A DNA stretch of 64,000 nt from Dyadobacter diqingensis (GCF_024220585.1 NZ_JAMXKF010000001.1:744001-808000); one strand, 5' to 3'. Shown: positions 36,757 through 45,757, counted from the first letter of the stretch. The notes: generated by a model not told the origin, from the letters alone. Numbers and translations are program-made.

Positions 36757-37575
36757 CTAGAAACGATAGGCGAAATTAAATGCAACTTCACCAACAACGT
36801 TATCATCGTAATCATAGTTATCATAATAATCTCTGTCTGAAAAGTACTTCACCTTTCTCATCAGCACAGGTCCAATCCCGGCATTGATACCAATTTGCAA
36901 ATGTTTTGTGACCTGAAGATTAAGATAATTATTAACCATCAGCGCCATACGGGTTTTCGCCTTTTTGAAGTTATCGTAGTAGTATTCCCTAGTATAACTA
37001 TCAAAATTGCGCTGATATTCCCAAATATAAGTATGTCCGTACGAAAAGTTCGCCCCCATGGCATAACTCACTTTCTTTTGCCCGAAAGGGTATATCTTGA
37101 TTCCCGGATTTAAATAGTATCCAAAATTTTTATTCAGATCCGCATTATCACTTTCATAATAGTCATCTCGGCCTGGAAAAATCATTGTAAACGGTAAAAT
37201 CAAAGCAACAAGCTTTTTATCACCCAGCTGCCGCTCGTAACTTACTCCATAACCCATACCAAGATCCATAACCTTAAAAGGAGAAACGGTAATGATGTTT
37301 CTTTGCAGGTCAGCTGATGTACGATACTCTTTATCGGCACCCGTTACCACCACTTCTTCGCCGCTGCCAAAGCTGATCTTTTTAGTTTTCTTCTTCGCGA
37401 TTAAAAATACTGCGCTGCCTGGTTCCGCATTGGTGGTGTATTTGATTTCCCGGGTACCCACTTCAACGACCTTTCCACGGAGCACATCGCCATTTCGTAA
37501 AACAATGGTATCCTGAGCAAATAATTTAAGAGATAGTAAAACAAAGAAAATAACGGAGGATAACTTACTTAACAT
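36757..37575 (-). CDS. Secreted protein, probable outer-membrane barrel
   Basis: A 272-residue exported protein (signal MLSKLSSVIFFVLLSLKLFAQ). The first part (DTIVLRNGDVLRGKVVEVGTREIKYTTNAEPGSAVFLIAKKKTKKI) is the beta-rich N-terminal element seen in many Bacteroidota outer-membrane barrels, and the remainder is alternating aromatic strands ending EVAFNFAYRF, with terminal Phe as in barrel proteins. No function is recognised. Its upstream region holds two direct repeats TACGTT(A/G)CC (37616-37624 and 37636-37644) that resemble half of the candidate operator near the SusC gene, which suggests shared control by the LacI-type regulator. Confidence 0.6.
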   Translation of the reverse strand: MLSKLSSVIFFVLLSLKLFAQDTIVLRNGDVLRGKVVEVGTREIKYTTNAEPGSAVFLIAKKKTKKISFGSGEEVVVTGADKEYRTSADLQRNIITVSPFKVMDLGMGYGVSYERQLGDKKLVALILPFTMIFPGRDDYYESDNADLNKNFGYYLNPGIKIYPFGQKKVSYAMGANFSYGHTYIWEYQRNFDSYTREYYYDNFKKAKTRMALMVNNYLNLQVTKHLQIGINAGIGPVLMRKVKYFSDRDYYDNYDYDDNVVGEVAFNFAYRF

Positions 37576-37615
37576 TCAATCGGGGGTTTTAATTGGGTAT
37601 AAAATCAGGGTTGAC

Positions 37616-37644
37616 TACGTTGCCAACTGATAGTATACGTTACC
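37616..37644. promoter_or_regulatory. Direct repeats TACGTTGCC / TACGTTACC, candidate operator half-sites
   Basis: Nine-base words at 37616-37624 and 37636-37644, start to start 20 bases (two helix turns), one mismatch. They match the right arm of the palindrome at 38952-38983 (AACGTTACC). Located just upstream of the minus-strand gene at 37575 and downstream of the LacI-type gene. Confidence 0.45.
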
Positions 37645-37679
37645 CTTTCGTTAAAGTCACAGGACATTTTTTTGATTGC

Positions 37680-38849
37680 TCAAATTTGGCTTCTTCGCGA
37701 TGATCCCCGCACCACCAGCTCCGTTTTCAGTACTTTTTGCTTTGGTAAATTCACTTCTTCCTCAGAGTCGATCAGTTGCAATATCCACTGCGCGGTGGTT
37801 TTACCAATTTCCCCGGTAGGCTGCCGGATGGTGGTTAATCCCGGTCCTATATACGCAGATTCAGGGTTATCACTAAATCCGACGACCCCCAGTTCGTCGG
37901 GAATTTTAATTCCTTTTTCCAGCGCCATCAGCATAATTTCAATCGCTGATGAATCATTGACGGCAAATATTGCATCAGGCCGGTTTTCAAGATCCAGCAG
38001 ATACTTTCCGTAGATTCTTGCTTTCTGCTGAGAAAACATCCCCTGGATCACCATATTTTCCTCGATGCTTTTTCCATACTTTTCCATCGCCGCCCGATAA
38101 CCCCGCAGACGCTCCCGGCTCACCAGCAAATTCAAAGGGCCGCCCAAATGCGCGATCCGTTCATAACCATTCAGGATCAAATGTTCGACGGCTGTAAAAG
38201 AGGCGTCAAAATCATTCACGACAACCTTTGGCGCTTCCACATGATCACAAACCCTGTTAAAAAGAACCAAAGGAATTCCCCTCTTCTCAAATACTTTCAG
38301 ATGATCATAGTTATTCGTTTCCTGTGTCAGGGAGATCAACAGGCCGTCGATCCGGTTTGCAAGCATCGCCCGGGTATTAGAAACCTCCACTTGGTAAGAC
38401 TCATTGGACTGCATGATCGTCAGGTTGTAACCCGCTTCCGTGAGTATTTCATGCGCGCCGATAATCACATTCGGAAAAAATGAATTTGTAAACTCGGGCA
38501 CGATCATCCCGATGGTATTTGTGCGGCTTTTAACCAGGTTATACGCCAGCTGGTTGGGCTGATAGTCCATCTGCGCAGCCATTTCCAGAACAGCCTGTCG
38601 TGTTTCAGGACTGATATCCGCATGCCCGTGCAGCGCCCGCGAAACCGTGGAATTGGAAACGCCGATTGATTTGGCAATATCGATAATGGTAGTCTGATGC
38701 CGCCGGGTCTTTTTTCGGGGTGTGATCTGATCCGGGTCTGATAAGGTAAAAAAGTAATTACAATCCTTACAAACATACCGCTGTTTGTTCCGGACATAAC
38801 CTGCTTTCATAATCGCACCAACTTCCGCACATTTTGGACAAGCAATCAT
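37680..38849 (-). CDS. LacI-family regulator with N-terminal transposase-type zinc ribbon
   Basis: A 389-residue DNA-binding regulator. Residues 1-40 form a four-cysteine zinc ribbon (C4PKC7 ... C27KDC30, with MKAGYVRNKQRYVCKDCNYFF) of the kind found at the N-terminus of IS1/IS1595-type transposases. A linker rich in Arg and Lys leads to a normal LacI helix-turn-helix (TTIIDIAKSIGVSNSTVSRALHGHADIS, residues 53-80) and a periplasmic-binding-protein-like sensor domain (TNTIGMIVPEFTNSFFPNVIIGAHEIL ... EKGIKIPDELGVVGFSD). It is divergent from the second SusC gene, 335 bases away, and probably senses a sugar of that locus. Confidence 0.92.
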   Translation of the reverse strand: MIACPKCAEVGAIMKAGYVRNKQRYVCKDCNYFFTLSDPDQITPRKKTRRHQTTIIDIAKSIGVSNSTVSRALHGHADISPETRQAVLEMAAQMDYQPNQLAYNLVKSRTNTIGMIVPEFTNSFFPNVIIGAHEILTEAGYNLTIMQSNESYQVEVSNTRAMLANRIDGLLISLTQETNNYDHLKVFEKRGIPLVLFNRVCDHVEAPKVVVNDFDASFTAVEHLILNGYERIAHLGGPLNLLVSRERLRGYRAAMEKYGKSIEENMVIQGMFSQQKARIYGKYLLDLENRPDAIFAVNDSSAIEIMLMALEKGIKIPDELGVVGFSDNPESAYIGPGLTTIRQPTGEIGKTTAQWILQLIDSEEEVNLPKQKVLKTELVVRGSSRRSQI

Positions 38850-38951
38850 TGTATTATTTCAACATCATTAAAATTATCCATAAAATCATTAAGCAAAGAT
38901 ATTCAAAAAATCATTTTTAAAATTTTCATATTAAAAATAATCATAACCATA

Positions 38952-38983
38952 TATCGGTAACGTATCCGCAAACGTTACCGATA
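38952..38983. promoter_or_regulatory. Perfect palindrome, candidate LacI-type operator
   Basis: Arms TATCGGTAACGT and ACGTTACCGATA with an eight-base centre, in the gap between the LacI-type gene and the second SusC gene. Each arm contains an AACGT core as in LacI-family sites. The following TACTTTTTGTG resembles a -7 box with one extra base, so the site may overlap a promoter. The rest of the 335-base gap is AT-rich and has no gene. Confidence 0.65.
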
Positions 38984-39093
38984 CTTTTTGTGATAATCTC
39001 AGATATTTCAGCGTTTTTTCGCCCTTGACAATCGTTCTCTCCTTCCTATATTCAGGTAACAATTCAAGTTTAATCCAGTATCAGGCATTCTTT

Positions 39094-39124
39094 TCAGGAT
39101 TTGAATATTTCAAATCACCCCTGA
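39094..39124. promoter_or_regulatory. Dyad 1 in the susC leader (TTTGAA-TAT-TTCAAA)
   Basis: An imperfect hairpin: TCAGG-ATTTGAA-TAT-TTCAAAT-(CACC)-CCTGA. The inner 19 bases are a perfect inverted repeat. It lies 60 bases before the ATG of the SusC gene. Confidence 0.45.
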
Positions 39125-39135
39125 TTTTAAACTAA

Positions 39136-39157
39136 AAAATTGAACTATTTCAATTTT
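39136..39157. promoter_or_regulatory. Dyad 2 in the susC leader (TTGAA-CTAT-TTCAA)
   Basis: Perfect nine-base arms AAAATTGAA / TTCAATTTT with a CTAT loop, 28 bases before the ATG. It shares the TTGAA...TTCAA core with dyad 1, 40 bases apart. Confidence 0.45.
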
Positions 39158-39184
39158 AGAGCTACTTTAAAAACCCTTTTAACT

Positions 39185-42100
39185 ATGCTAAAAAATTTAT
39201 GTAAAATCGGTTTTCTCATGCTGCTGACCATTGCAGGAGCAAGCGAACGTCTTTATGCACAGGACCAGTCCGTAAAGGGAAAGGTACTTGATGAAACCGG
39301 ACAGCCGGTACCGGGAGCCAGTATCACCGTAAAAGGTACACAGCAGGGAACACTGTCCAACGTCGACGGGACTTATTCCATTGCCGCTGCCGGGCAGGCT
39401 ACTCTGGTTTTTTCATTTGTAGGTTATCTGAAAGAAGAAATTCCGGTTAACAACAGAACGACGATTGACCTCACTTTAAAAGTAGATCAAAAGGCGCTGG
39501 AAGAAGTGGTCGTGGTAGGTTACGGAACACAGCGAAAAGTGGAAACAACCGGTTCTATTGCCTCGGTTAAAGCATCCGACCTGGTTCAAACGCCGGTTGC
39601 CAACATTGCGCAAGGTTTGCAGGCACGTGTGGCAGGTGTTCAGATCAGCCAGAATTCCGGATCTCCCGGTGGTAATATCAGCGTCAGAATCCGCGGAACA
39701 AACTCGATCAACGGTTCGTCCGAGCCCCTGTATGTTATCGACGGTATTCAGATTTCCAATGGCGGCGGCATTACGGATGTCAGTCCGCTTTCTACCATCA
39801 ACCCCAATGATATTGAGTCGGTTGAGGTTTTGAAAGATGCCTCTGCCTCTGCCATCTATGGTGCAAGAGCCGCCAATGGTGTCGTTTTGATTACCACCAA
39901 AAGAGGCAAAAACGGTGCTACACGTGTCACTTTTGACAGCTATTATGGTACACAAAAAGTAAATAAGACACTTGACGTTTTAAACGCTTCTCAATTCGCT
40001 CAGCTCGAAAATGAAGTTTTCAAAAACAATTATTATAAAGATCCCGCTTCGCTTGGAGAAGGCACCAACTGGCAGAAGCTGATTTTCCGGAAAGCACCGA
40101 TCCAAAATCATCAGTTATCGGTCAATGGCGGTAACGAAAAAACGCAGCTTGCGATGTCGCTGAACTTTTTTGATCAGCAGGGAACAATCATCGGCTCTGA
40201 TTTCAAACGTTATTCATACCGTCTGAATCTTGACCACAAACTTTCCAACCGGATCAAAATCGGTACCAGTATTCAGGGGAGTTATTCGATCAGCGATGGC
40301 ATTCAGACCGGCGGTGAAAACGTAGGTGACGGCGGTGCTGTATTGGGGTCCGTACTCGGTGCTGCCATTGGCGCGCCTCCGACGCTGGTACCTTATCGTC
40401 CGGACGGGACGCTTTTTCCATTTGGAGAACAAGGTCCTCAGTATCGTGAGGTAACCAACCCACTCGGTTTTGCAGCCGTTTTAAATCAGAAAGCAATCAA
40501 AAGAACTTTGATTAACCTATACGGTGAGGCGACACTTTTCAAAGGACTGACCTACCGCGCTTCTTTCAATGCTGATCAGCGTGGGGATTTGTTTGACTAT
40601 TACTCGCCAAGATCTATTGTTAACAAAACTGACCTGACCGACAATTCAGGTTCTGCCACAAAATCAAATTACAACTATCTGGCCCTGCTGCATGAAAGTA
40701 TCCTGACATACAGCACCAATCTGGCTAAAAATCATACGCTCAAAGCGACGGCCGTTTTCGGAACCCAGGTTGAAATGGGGAACAGCAATACGATCAATGC
40801 TACGGGTTTCCCTAACGATGCAACACAAAACGAGGCCCTGCAACTTGGTCTGACCAGAACGGTGAACAGCAGCAGAAGCAGCCAGCGCCTGGATTCCTAC
40901 ATGGCACGGGTTAACTACGGTTTCAAAGACAAATTATTTCTGGATCTTACAGCCCGTATCGACGGATCAAGCAAATTTGGGGCAAACCACAAGTATGGTA
41001 CTTTCCCAGCCATATCTGCCGCTTACCGCATTATCGAAGAATCGTTCATGAAAGACCTCCCCTGGATTTCAGACCTGAAACTTCGTGCCAGTTACGGGAT
41101 CACCGGAAACGCAGGCGGTATTGATCCCTACAAGTCACTTGCCATCGTATCCGCAGCCGGTTATGACTACAACCTGAACCACGCATTCGTGAACGGTATT
41201 GCCCCTACGGGTATTGCCAATCCTGATTTAAGATGGGAAAGCTCGCGGCAAACCAACATTGGGGTAGATATCAGTCTCTTAAATAACCGGATCAGTATCA
41301 TTGCCGATGTTTATCAGAAGAAAACAGATGATTTACTTTATGTAAAAACGTTACCATTCAGCTCGGGTTATGCCAACATCACGGGCAATTTTGCATCACT
41401 TCAAAACAAAGGACTTGAACTGGCTGTCAATGCGCGTGTTTCTGACGGCGCTTTCAAATGGGATGTTTCTGCCAATACGACCATCAACCGGAATAAAGTC
41501 CTGAATCTGGATGGCGGTGTAACCAATGAGCGTTTTGTTACCACCTACACCATTTTAAAAGTCGGAGAACCACTTGGTTTGTTTAAAACCTATGTTTTTG
41601 ATGGTGTTAACCAAACCGGCGAAACAATTCTGCCGGGTTATGACGGACGTTTGGGTGGCCAGAAAGTGAAAGACGTAACCGGCGATGGACAAATTACTGC
41701 TGCGGATCAGGTTATCGTAGGAAATCCCAATCCAAAATTCATCTACGGTTTCTCGACCAATATGTCGTTCAAAGGATTTGATTTCGGCGCATTTTTCTCC
41801 GGTACGCAGGGGAATGACATTTACAACGCAAGCCGCCTTTCTTTCGAAAACCCATTGGGACAACGTAACATGCTTGCAGGCGTTGCAGACCGCTGGTCGC
41901 CAACCAACCCGAACAACCAGTATACCAGCGGATTCCAGGGAGGCCGTCTGCCGATCACAAATTATGTAGTGGAAGACGGATCTTACCTGCGCTGTAAAAA
42001 TGTGACGCTGGGTTATACCCTGCCCCGCTTCAAGGGCATTCAGGCCATCCGGATTTATGTAAGCGCCAACAATCTTTTCACGATTACCAATTACAGCGGA

Positions 42101-42211
42101 TTTGACCCGGAAGTGAACACTTACGCAGGTTCCAATACCGTCATGGGCGTAGACAACTTTGTTTATCCGCAGGCGAAATCATTTCTGGGAGGTATTCAGG
42201 TAACATTTTAA
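39185..42211 (+). CDS. SusC/RagA TonB-dependent transporter (no STN domain)
   Basis: A 1008-residue outer-membrane transporter. Start at ATG 39185 (MLKNLCKIGFLMLLTIAGASERLYAQ); a TTG start 15 codons upstream overlaps dyad 2 and is disfavoured. It begins straight with the carboxypeptidase-regulatory-like domain (VKGKVLDETGQPVPGASITVKGTQQGT), then plug (GSIASVK, GLQARVAGVQI, VRIRGTNSINGSSEPLYVIDGI, SAIYGARAANGVVLITTKRG) and barrel ending QVTF. Lacking the STN domain, it cannot use sigma/anti-sigma signalling, which agrees with the LacI-type regulator next to it. Pairs with the SusD gene 15 bases on. Confidence 0.95.
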   Translation: MLKNLCKIGFLMLLTIAGASERLYAQDQSVKGKVLDETGQPVPGASITVKGTQQGTLSNVDGTYSIAAAGQATLVFSFVGYLKEEIPVNNRTTIDLTLKVDQKALEEVVVVGYGTQRKVETTGSIASVKASDLVQTPVANIAQGLQARVAGVQISQNSGSPGGNISVRIRGTNSINGSSEPLYVIDGIQISNGGGITDVSPLSTINPNDIESVEVLKDASASAIYGARAANGVVLITTKRGKNGATRVTFDSYYGTQKVNKTLDVLNASQFAQLENEVFKNNYYKDPASLGEGTNWQKLIFRKAPIQNHQLSVNGGNEKTQLAMSLNFFDQQGTIIGSDFKRYSYRLNLDHKLSNRIKIGTSIQGSYSISDGIQTGGENVGDGGAVLGSVLGAAIGAPPTLVPYRPDGTLFPFGEQGPQYREVTNPLGFAAVLNQKAIKRTLINLYGEATLFKGLTYRASFNADQRGDLFDYYSPRSIVNKTDLTDNSGSATKSNYNYLALLHESILTYSTNLAKNHTLKATAVFGTQVEMGNSNTINATGFPNDATQNEALQLGLTRTVNSSRSSQRLDSYMARVNYGFKDKLFLDLTARIDGSSKFGANHKYGTFPAISAAYRIIEESFMKDLPWISDLKLRASYGITGNAGGIDPYKSLAIVSAAGYDYNLNHAFVNGIAPTGIANPDLRWESSRQTNIGVDISLLNNRISIIADVYQKKTDDLLYVKTLPFSSGYANITGNFASLQNKGLELAVNARVSDGAFKWDVSANTTINRNKVLNLDGGVTNERFVTTYTILKVGEPLGLFKTYVFDGVNQTGETILPGYDGRLGGQKVKDVTGDGQITAADQVIVGNPNPKFIYGFSTNMSFKGFDFGAFFSGTQGNDIYNASRLSFENPLGQRNMLAGVADRWSPTNPNNQYTSGFQGGRLPITNYVVEDGSYLRCKNVTLGYTLPRFKGIQAIRIYVSANNLFTITNYSGFDPEVNTYAGSNTVMGVDNFVYPQAKSFLGGIQVTF

Positions 42212-42226
42212 AACCGGCATTTACAC

Positions 42227-43723
42227 ATGAAAAACATATTTAATAAAACGACAGGACTATCGGTCATGCTTGGAGCTTCCCTTGTTCTTGGCTCCTGCGA
42301 ACTCGACGAAAAAATTTATTCTTCTATTTACACAGAAGATTTTTACAAAACCGCTGCCGATGCCGAGAAAGGGCTGGTTTCTGTTTACAGCGGATTAAGC
42401 AGTCTGGGCAACGGTCCGGCCTTCACGTTGGTTGCTGATTTCAGTGATGACCAGAGTTATCCGCGCGGTGTGGTTGGACGTAACACGTTGACGCTTTTCA
42501 CCTATGACGTGAATTACACAACCCAAAAAAGCAACAGCCGGGTGAATGAATCTCCTCAGCAAATCTGGACGGCGTGTTATAGCGGTATTGAAAAGGCAAA
42601 CTGGGTTATTGCCAAAGTTCCTGAGGCCATAATGGACGAAACCCGCAAAAAGCAGATTATCGGGGAAGCATATTTCCTGCGTGCCTTCTATCACTTTTTG
42701 CTGGCCAAAAACTTTGGTGACGTGCCCGTGAAGATCAGTCCGAGTTACACAGAAGCCGAAGCAACAATTGCGAAAAGCCCCAAGGCGGATGTTTATAAAC
42801 AGATTTACAGCGATTTGGATCAGGCCCTTGCCGCCGGTTTGCCTTCTTATCCCGCCGTTGACAAAGGTCGTCCTTCCAACGAAGCCGCCAGTGCACTTTA
42901 TGCCAAAGCCGCTTTGTACAACGAAGACTGGGCAAAAGCATTGGAAAAAGCGAAAGTGGTGATCAATTCCAATAAATATTCACTGATGCCTGATGTGCAG
43001 GATGTTTATCGCAATGAAAAGGAAGATGCAGCGCGAATCGAAAACATCTGGGCTTATGAAGTTGACCCCATTTCTCCCGGCACAGGTCATCAGCTGACAG
43101 GCCTTTGCGGCCCTCCGGGCAGCGCTGGCCCGGCATTTGCAAGAACTTCGTTCGGGTCTATGTTCGCTTATCAGTCGTTTTTCAATTCCTTTGATCCGGC
43201 CGACAAACGCAGGACTTTGCTCGATACCAATTATGTAGACAAATCCGGTAAAATTGTTCCGCAAAGAAGCATTACGCCCATCACCACACAGGGTGTTTTG
43301 ATCAAAAAATACATGGACCCAAGCTCTACAATCGGGTTAATTCCTAACATCCCGATTTTAAGATTGCCTGATGTCTACCTGATCGCAGCCGAGGCGGAAG
43401 CTCGTTTAAACGGAGCAACCGCAACTGCTTATGGTTTTGTTAACATCGTTCGGAAGCGAGCTGGTTTGGCTGACCTGACTGCCGGTTTAGCCAAAGACGC
43501 CTTTGTTGATGCCGTGATCCAGGAACGCGCCTGGGAATTCTTTGCCGAAGGTGATCGTTGGTATGACCTGACACGTACCGGAAAGTTTTTGACAGTGATT
43601 CCAAAGGCTGTCAATCCGGTGTATCCAACCAGAACGGTTCAGGCCAAAAACAAATATTTCCCGATCCCGCAGGATGAGATTAATGCCAATCCAAAGCTGG
43701 TTCAAAACCCCGACTGGAAATAA
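42227..43723 (+). CDS. SusD/RagB glycan-binding lipoprotein (second pair)
   Basis: A 498-residue surface lipoprotein; the lipobox is GASLVLGSC (cysteine 24). The family's helical segments are present (AYFLRAFYHFLLAKNFGDVPV, the C-terminal IQERAWEFFAEGDRWYDLTRTGKFL and KYFPIPQDEINANP). It sits 15 bases after its SusC. Glycan specificity is unknown. Located upstream of the flavoprotein-like gene and the oxidoreductase operon. Confidence 0.93.
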   Translation: MKNIFNKTTGLSVMLGASLVLGSCELDEKIYSSIYTEDFYKTAADAEKGLVSVYSGLSSLGNGPAFTLVADFSDDQSYPRGVVGRNTLTLFTYDVNYTTQKSNSRVNESPQQIWTACYSGIEKANWVIAKVPEAIMDETRKKQIIGEAYFLRAFYHFLLAKNFGDVPVKISPSYTEAEATIAKSPKADVYKQIYSDLDQALAAGLPSYPAVDKGRPSNEAASALYAKAALYNEDWAKALEKAKVVINSNKYSLMPDVQDVYRNEKEDAARIENIWAYEVDPISPGTGHQLTGLCGPPGSAGPAFARTSFGSMFAYQSFFNSFDPADKRRTLLDTNYVDKSGKIVPQRSITPITTQGVLIKKYMDPSSTIGLIPNIPILRLPDVYLIAAEAEARLNGATATAYGFVNIVRKRAGLADLTAGLAKDAFVDAVIQERAWEFFAEGDRWYDLTRTGKFLTVIPKAVNPVYPTRTVQAKNKYFPIPQDEINANPKLVQNPDWK

Positions 43724-43746
43724 TTACCAGGGAAAACATTCCAATC

Positions 43747-44772
43747 ATGAACCGCTATTTTCTTCTTATGGTACTTATTCCGATTTTCTCTTTTACAGAA
43801 ACAAAGAAGGGATATGCTGTTTTGCCAAGTGACAAAACAGCCGGGAAGGAGAATATCCGGGAATTTACGATTGTAGAAAATGATACCCTTAACTATACCT
43901 TAAAGCTAAAACTTGATGATTCCGGAAGACCGTTATATTTCTTCCGGAATATTTTCACACCGGTTTGTTACACAAATGAATGTAAGCCGGTCCACATCAA
44001 TTTTTATTGGGACCTCCTCGGCAATTACGAGCGCTACGACCTGCCCGAAGGAAAAGTTTTGACAAAGATTGATCACGACGAATTTAAGCAGGAGGATTAC
44101 GAAAAGTTGCAGGAAATCCTGGCCAAACAAAATTCCATTTTCGCTGATCTTGAAATGGAAGAGCTGATCGCCAAAGGCACTGACAATCTCTCTGATTCTG
44201 TGGACGCCAAAACCGGCGCAACATTGAAGACCATTAAAAATGAAGTGATCGATGGAGCAGTTTATACCTGTTTCACTTTATGGAAAATCGCGTATGGAAA
44301 GGCAGTCCCGGAAATGCTGAAAATTACTGAATCCTATAAAAATGATCGCATGCTACATTCCTTCCTGGCCGATAACAACTATCACTACCAATATTGGGCT
44401 ATGGAAAAAGTGATCGGCAAAGATGGTAAAGTTAATAAACCTTATGAACAGGATATTGAACGAGTGATCACCGGGAAAAATCTGTTTACGGCCAGAACAG
44501 CTCTGCAAAAAATCGGTAATTACTTCTTCTCCAAACCACAAAAACAAAACTGGCTGTGGAAGGTGTACGAGTCGTCATCATACCCGATGCAGATCGCGAT
44601 TCTGAAAAAACTATCGGCTATTCCTTTAAACCAAACCTTAACCGAAAAAATAGCAAATGGCATCGAACAGTCAAATGAGGAACAACGGAAACTGAAACTT
44701 AATATCCTGAAAAGACAAACCAGACTAACGGAAAAAAGCAGAGAAATCCTGGCAAAAAATACTGATGACTAA
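43747..44772 (+). CDS. Secreted protein with a flavinylation-like motif (unknown function)
   Basis: A 341-residue exported protein (hydrophobic start MNRYFLLMVLIPIFSFTET). Two points stand out. CYTNEC (C74, C79) is a Cys-x4-Cys pair next to PVHINFYWDLLG. At residues 153-159 the motif DAKTGAT (in SVDAKTGATLKTI) exactly fits D-x-x-(S/T)-G-A-T, the site where ApbE-type transferases attach FMN to threonine in RnfG/NqrC-type FMN-binding domains; T159 would be the acceptor. The flanking VIDGAVYTCFTLWKIAYG follows the family's strand. The last 120 residues are helical. This could be an extracytosolic electron carrier; no ApbE gene lies in the window. It follows susD directly. Confidence 0.6.
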   Translation: MNRYFLLMVLIPIFSFTETKKGYAVLPSDKTAGKENIREFTIVENDTLNYTLKLKLDDSGRPLYFFRNIFTPVCYTNECKPVHINFYWDLLGNYERYDLPEGKVLTKIDHDEFKQEDYEKLQEILAKQNSIFADLEMEELIAKGTDNLSDSVDAKTGATLKTIKNEVIDGAVYTCFTLWKIAYGKAVPEMLKITESYKNDRMLHSFLADNNYHYQYWAMEKVIGKDGKVNKPYEQDIERVITGKNLFTARTALQKIGNYFFSKPQKQNWLWKVYESSSYPMQIAILKKLSAIPLNQTLTEKIANGIEQSNEEQRKLKLNILKRQTRLTEKSREILAKNTDD

Positions 44773-44798
44773 AGTCTGGCGGAAGAGAGACCCGGCCC

Positions 44799-44818
44799 CC
44801 CAAGGCTAAAGCCTTGGG
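44799..44818. repeat. Perfect palindrome at the start of the repeat region
   Basis: CCCAAGGCTAAAGCCTTGGG, a near-perfect 20-base palindrome, 27 bases after the stop of the preceding gene. It is a diverged member of the repeat family that follows and may serve as a transcription terminator. Confidence 0.6.
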
Positions 44819-45720
44819 TTAATACAGTACTCACCTGCTTGTGTATCAAGAAAGTGTAGTTAACCCAAAGTATTCGCATGGGAAACACTATTAACCCAAG
44901 GTTTTAACCTTGGGTGCAGGCGCAAGTCACTCCTCAACCAAGGCTTTAACCTTCCTTGCCAGTACAAGTAGCCAAAGGAAGAGGCCCCAGGCCTTCGCTT
45001 CAGGAAGCAATTACTAGCCGAAGGTTTTAACCTTGGGGGCAGGCGCAAGTGATTCCTCAACCAAAGGCTTTAGCCTTCCTAGCCAGTACAAGTAGCCAAA
45101 GGAAGAAGCCCCAGGCCTTCGCTTCGGGAAACAATTATTAATCCAAGGTTTTAACCTTGGGGGCAGGCGCAAGTGATTCCTCAACCAAAGGCTTTAGCCT
45201 TCCTAGCCAGTACAAGTAGCCAAAGGAAGAAGCCCCAGGCCTTCGCTTCGGGAAACAATTATTAATCCAAGGTTTTAACCTTGGGGGCAGGCGCAAGTGA
45301 TTCCTCAACCCAAAGCTTTAGCCTTCCTAGCCAGTACAAATAGCCAAAGGAAGAAGCCCCAGGCCTTCTCTTCGGGAAACAATTATTAACCCAAGGTTTT
45401 AACCTTGGGGGCAAGCGCAAGTGATTCCTCAACCAAAGGCTTTAGCCTTCCTAGCCAGTACAAGTAGCCAAAGGAAGAAGCCCCAGGCCTTCGCTTCGGG
45501 AAAAAATTATTAACCCAAGGTTTTAACCTTGGGGGCAAGCGCAAGTGATTCCTCAACCAAAGGCTTTAGCCTTCCTAGCCAGTACAAGTAGCCAAAGGAA
45601 GAAGCCCCAGGCCTTCGCTTCGGGAAAAAATTATTAACCCAAGGTTTTAACCTTGGGGGCAAGCGATCCCCTCAATCCAGGGCTTTAGCCATGAGGACCA
45701 GTACAAAGTTGATTAACTTA
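44819..45720. repeat. 124-bp tandem repeat array built on AAGGTTTTAACCTT palindromes
   Basis: The word AAGGTTTTAACCTT recurs at 44898, 45021, 45145, 45269, 45393, 45517 and 45641, i.e. with a spacing of 123 bases once and 124 bases five times. Each unit also holds AAGGCTTTAGCCTT, CTTCC...GGAAG pairing words and AGGCCTTCGCTTCGGG. Copies in the middle differ by only a few bases; units at both ends are decayed. The period is not divisible by three and no protein is plausible, so this is noncoding. The palindromes resemble REP-type elements that are usually mobilised by Y1 (RAYT) transposases, but none is encoded here. It separates the susCD group from the oxidoreductase operon. Confidence 0.9.
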
Positions 45721-45757
45721 ACCCAACGCGTCAGTCGAGGGCTAAACCAAAACGCAA

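Noticed and set aside
44860..45060. A 66-codon frame inside the repeat array
   Set aside because: The 124-base period shifts the frame in every unit, so a protein would not be conserved between copies; an arginine/proline-rich chance frame.
44819..45720. CRISPR array or integron attC series
   Set aside because: Unit length is 124 bases with no variable spacers, no cas or integrase genes; it is a plain tandem repeat.
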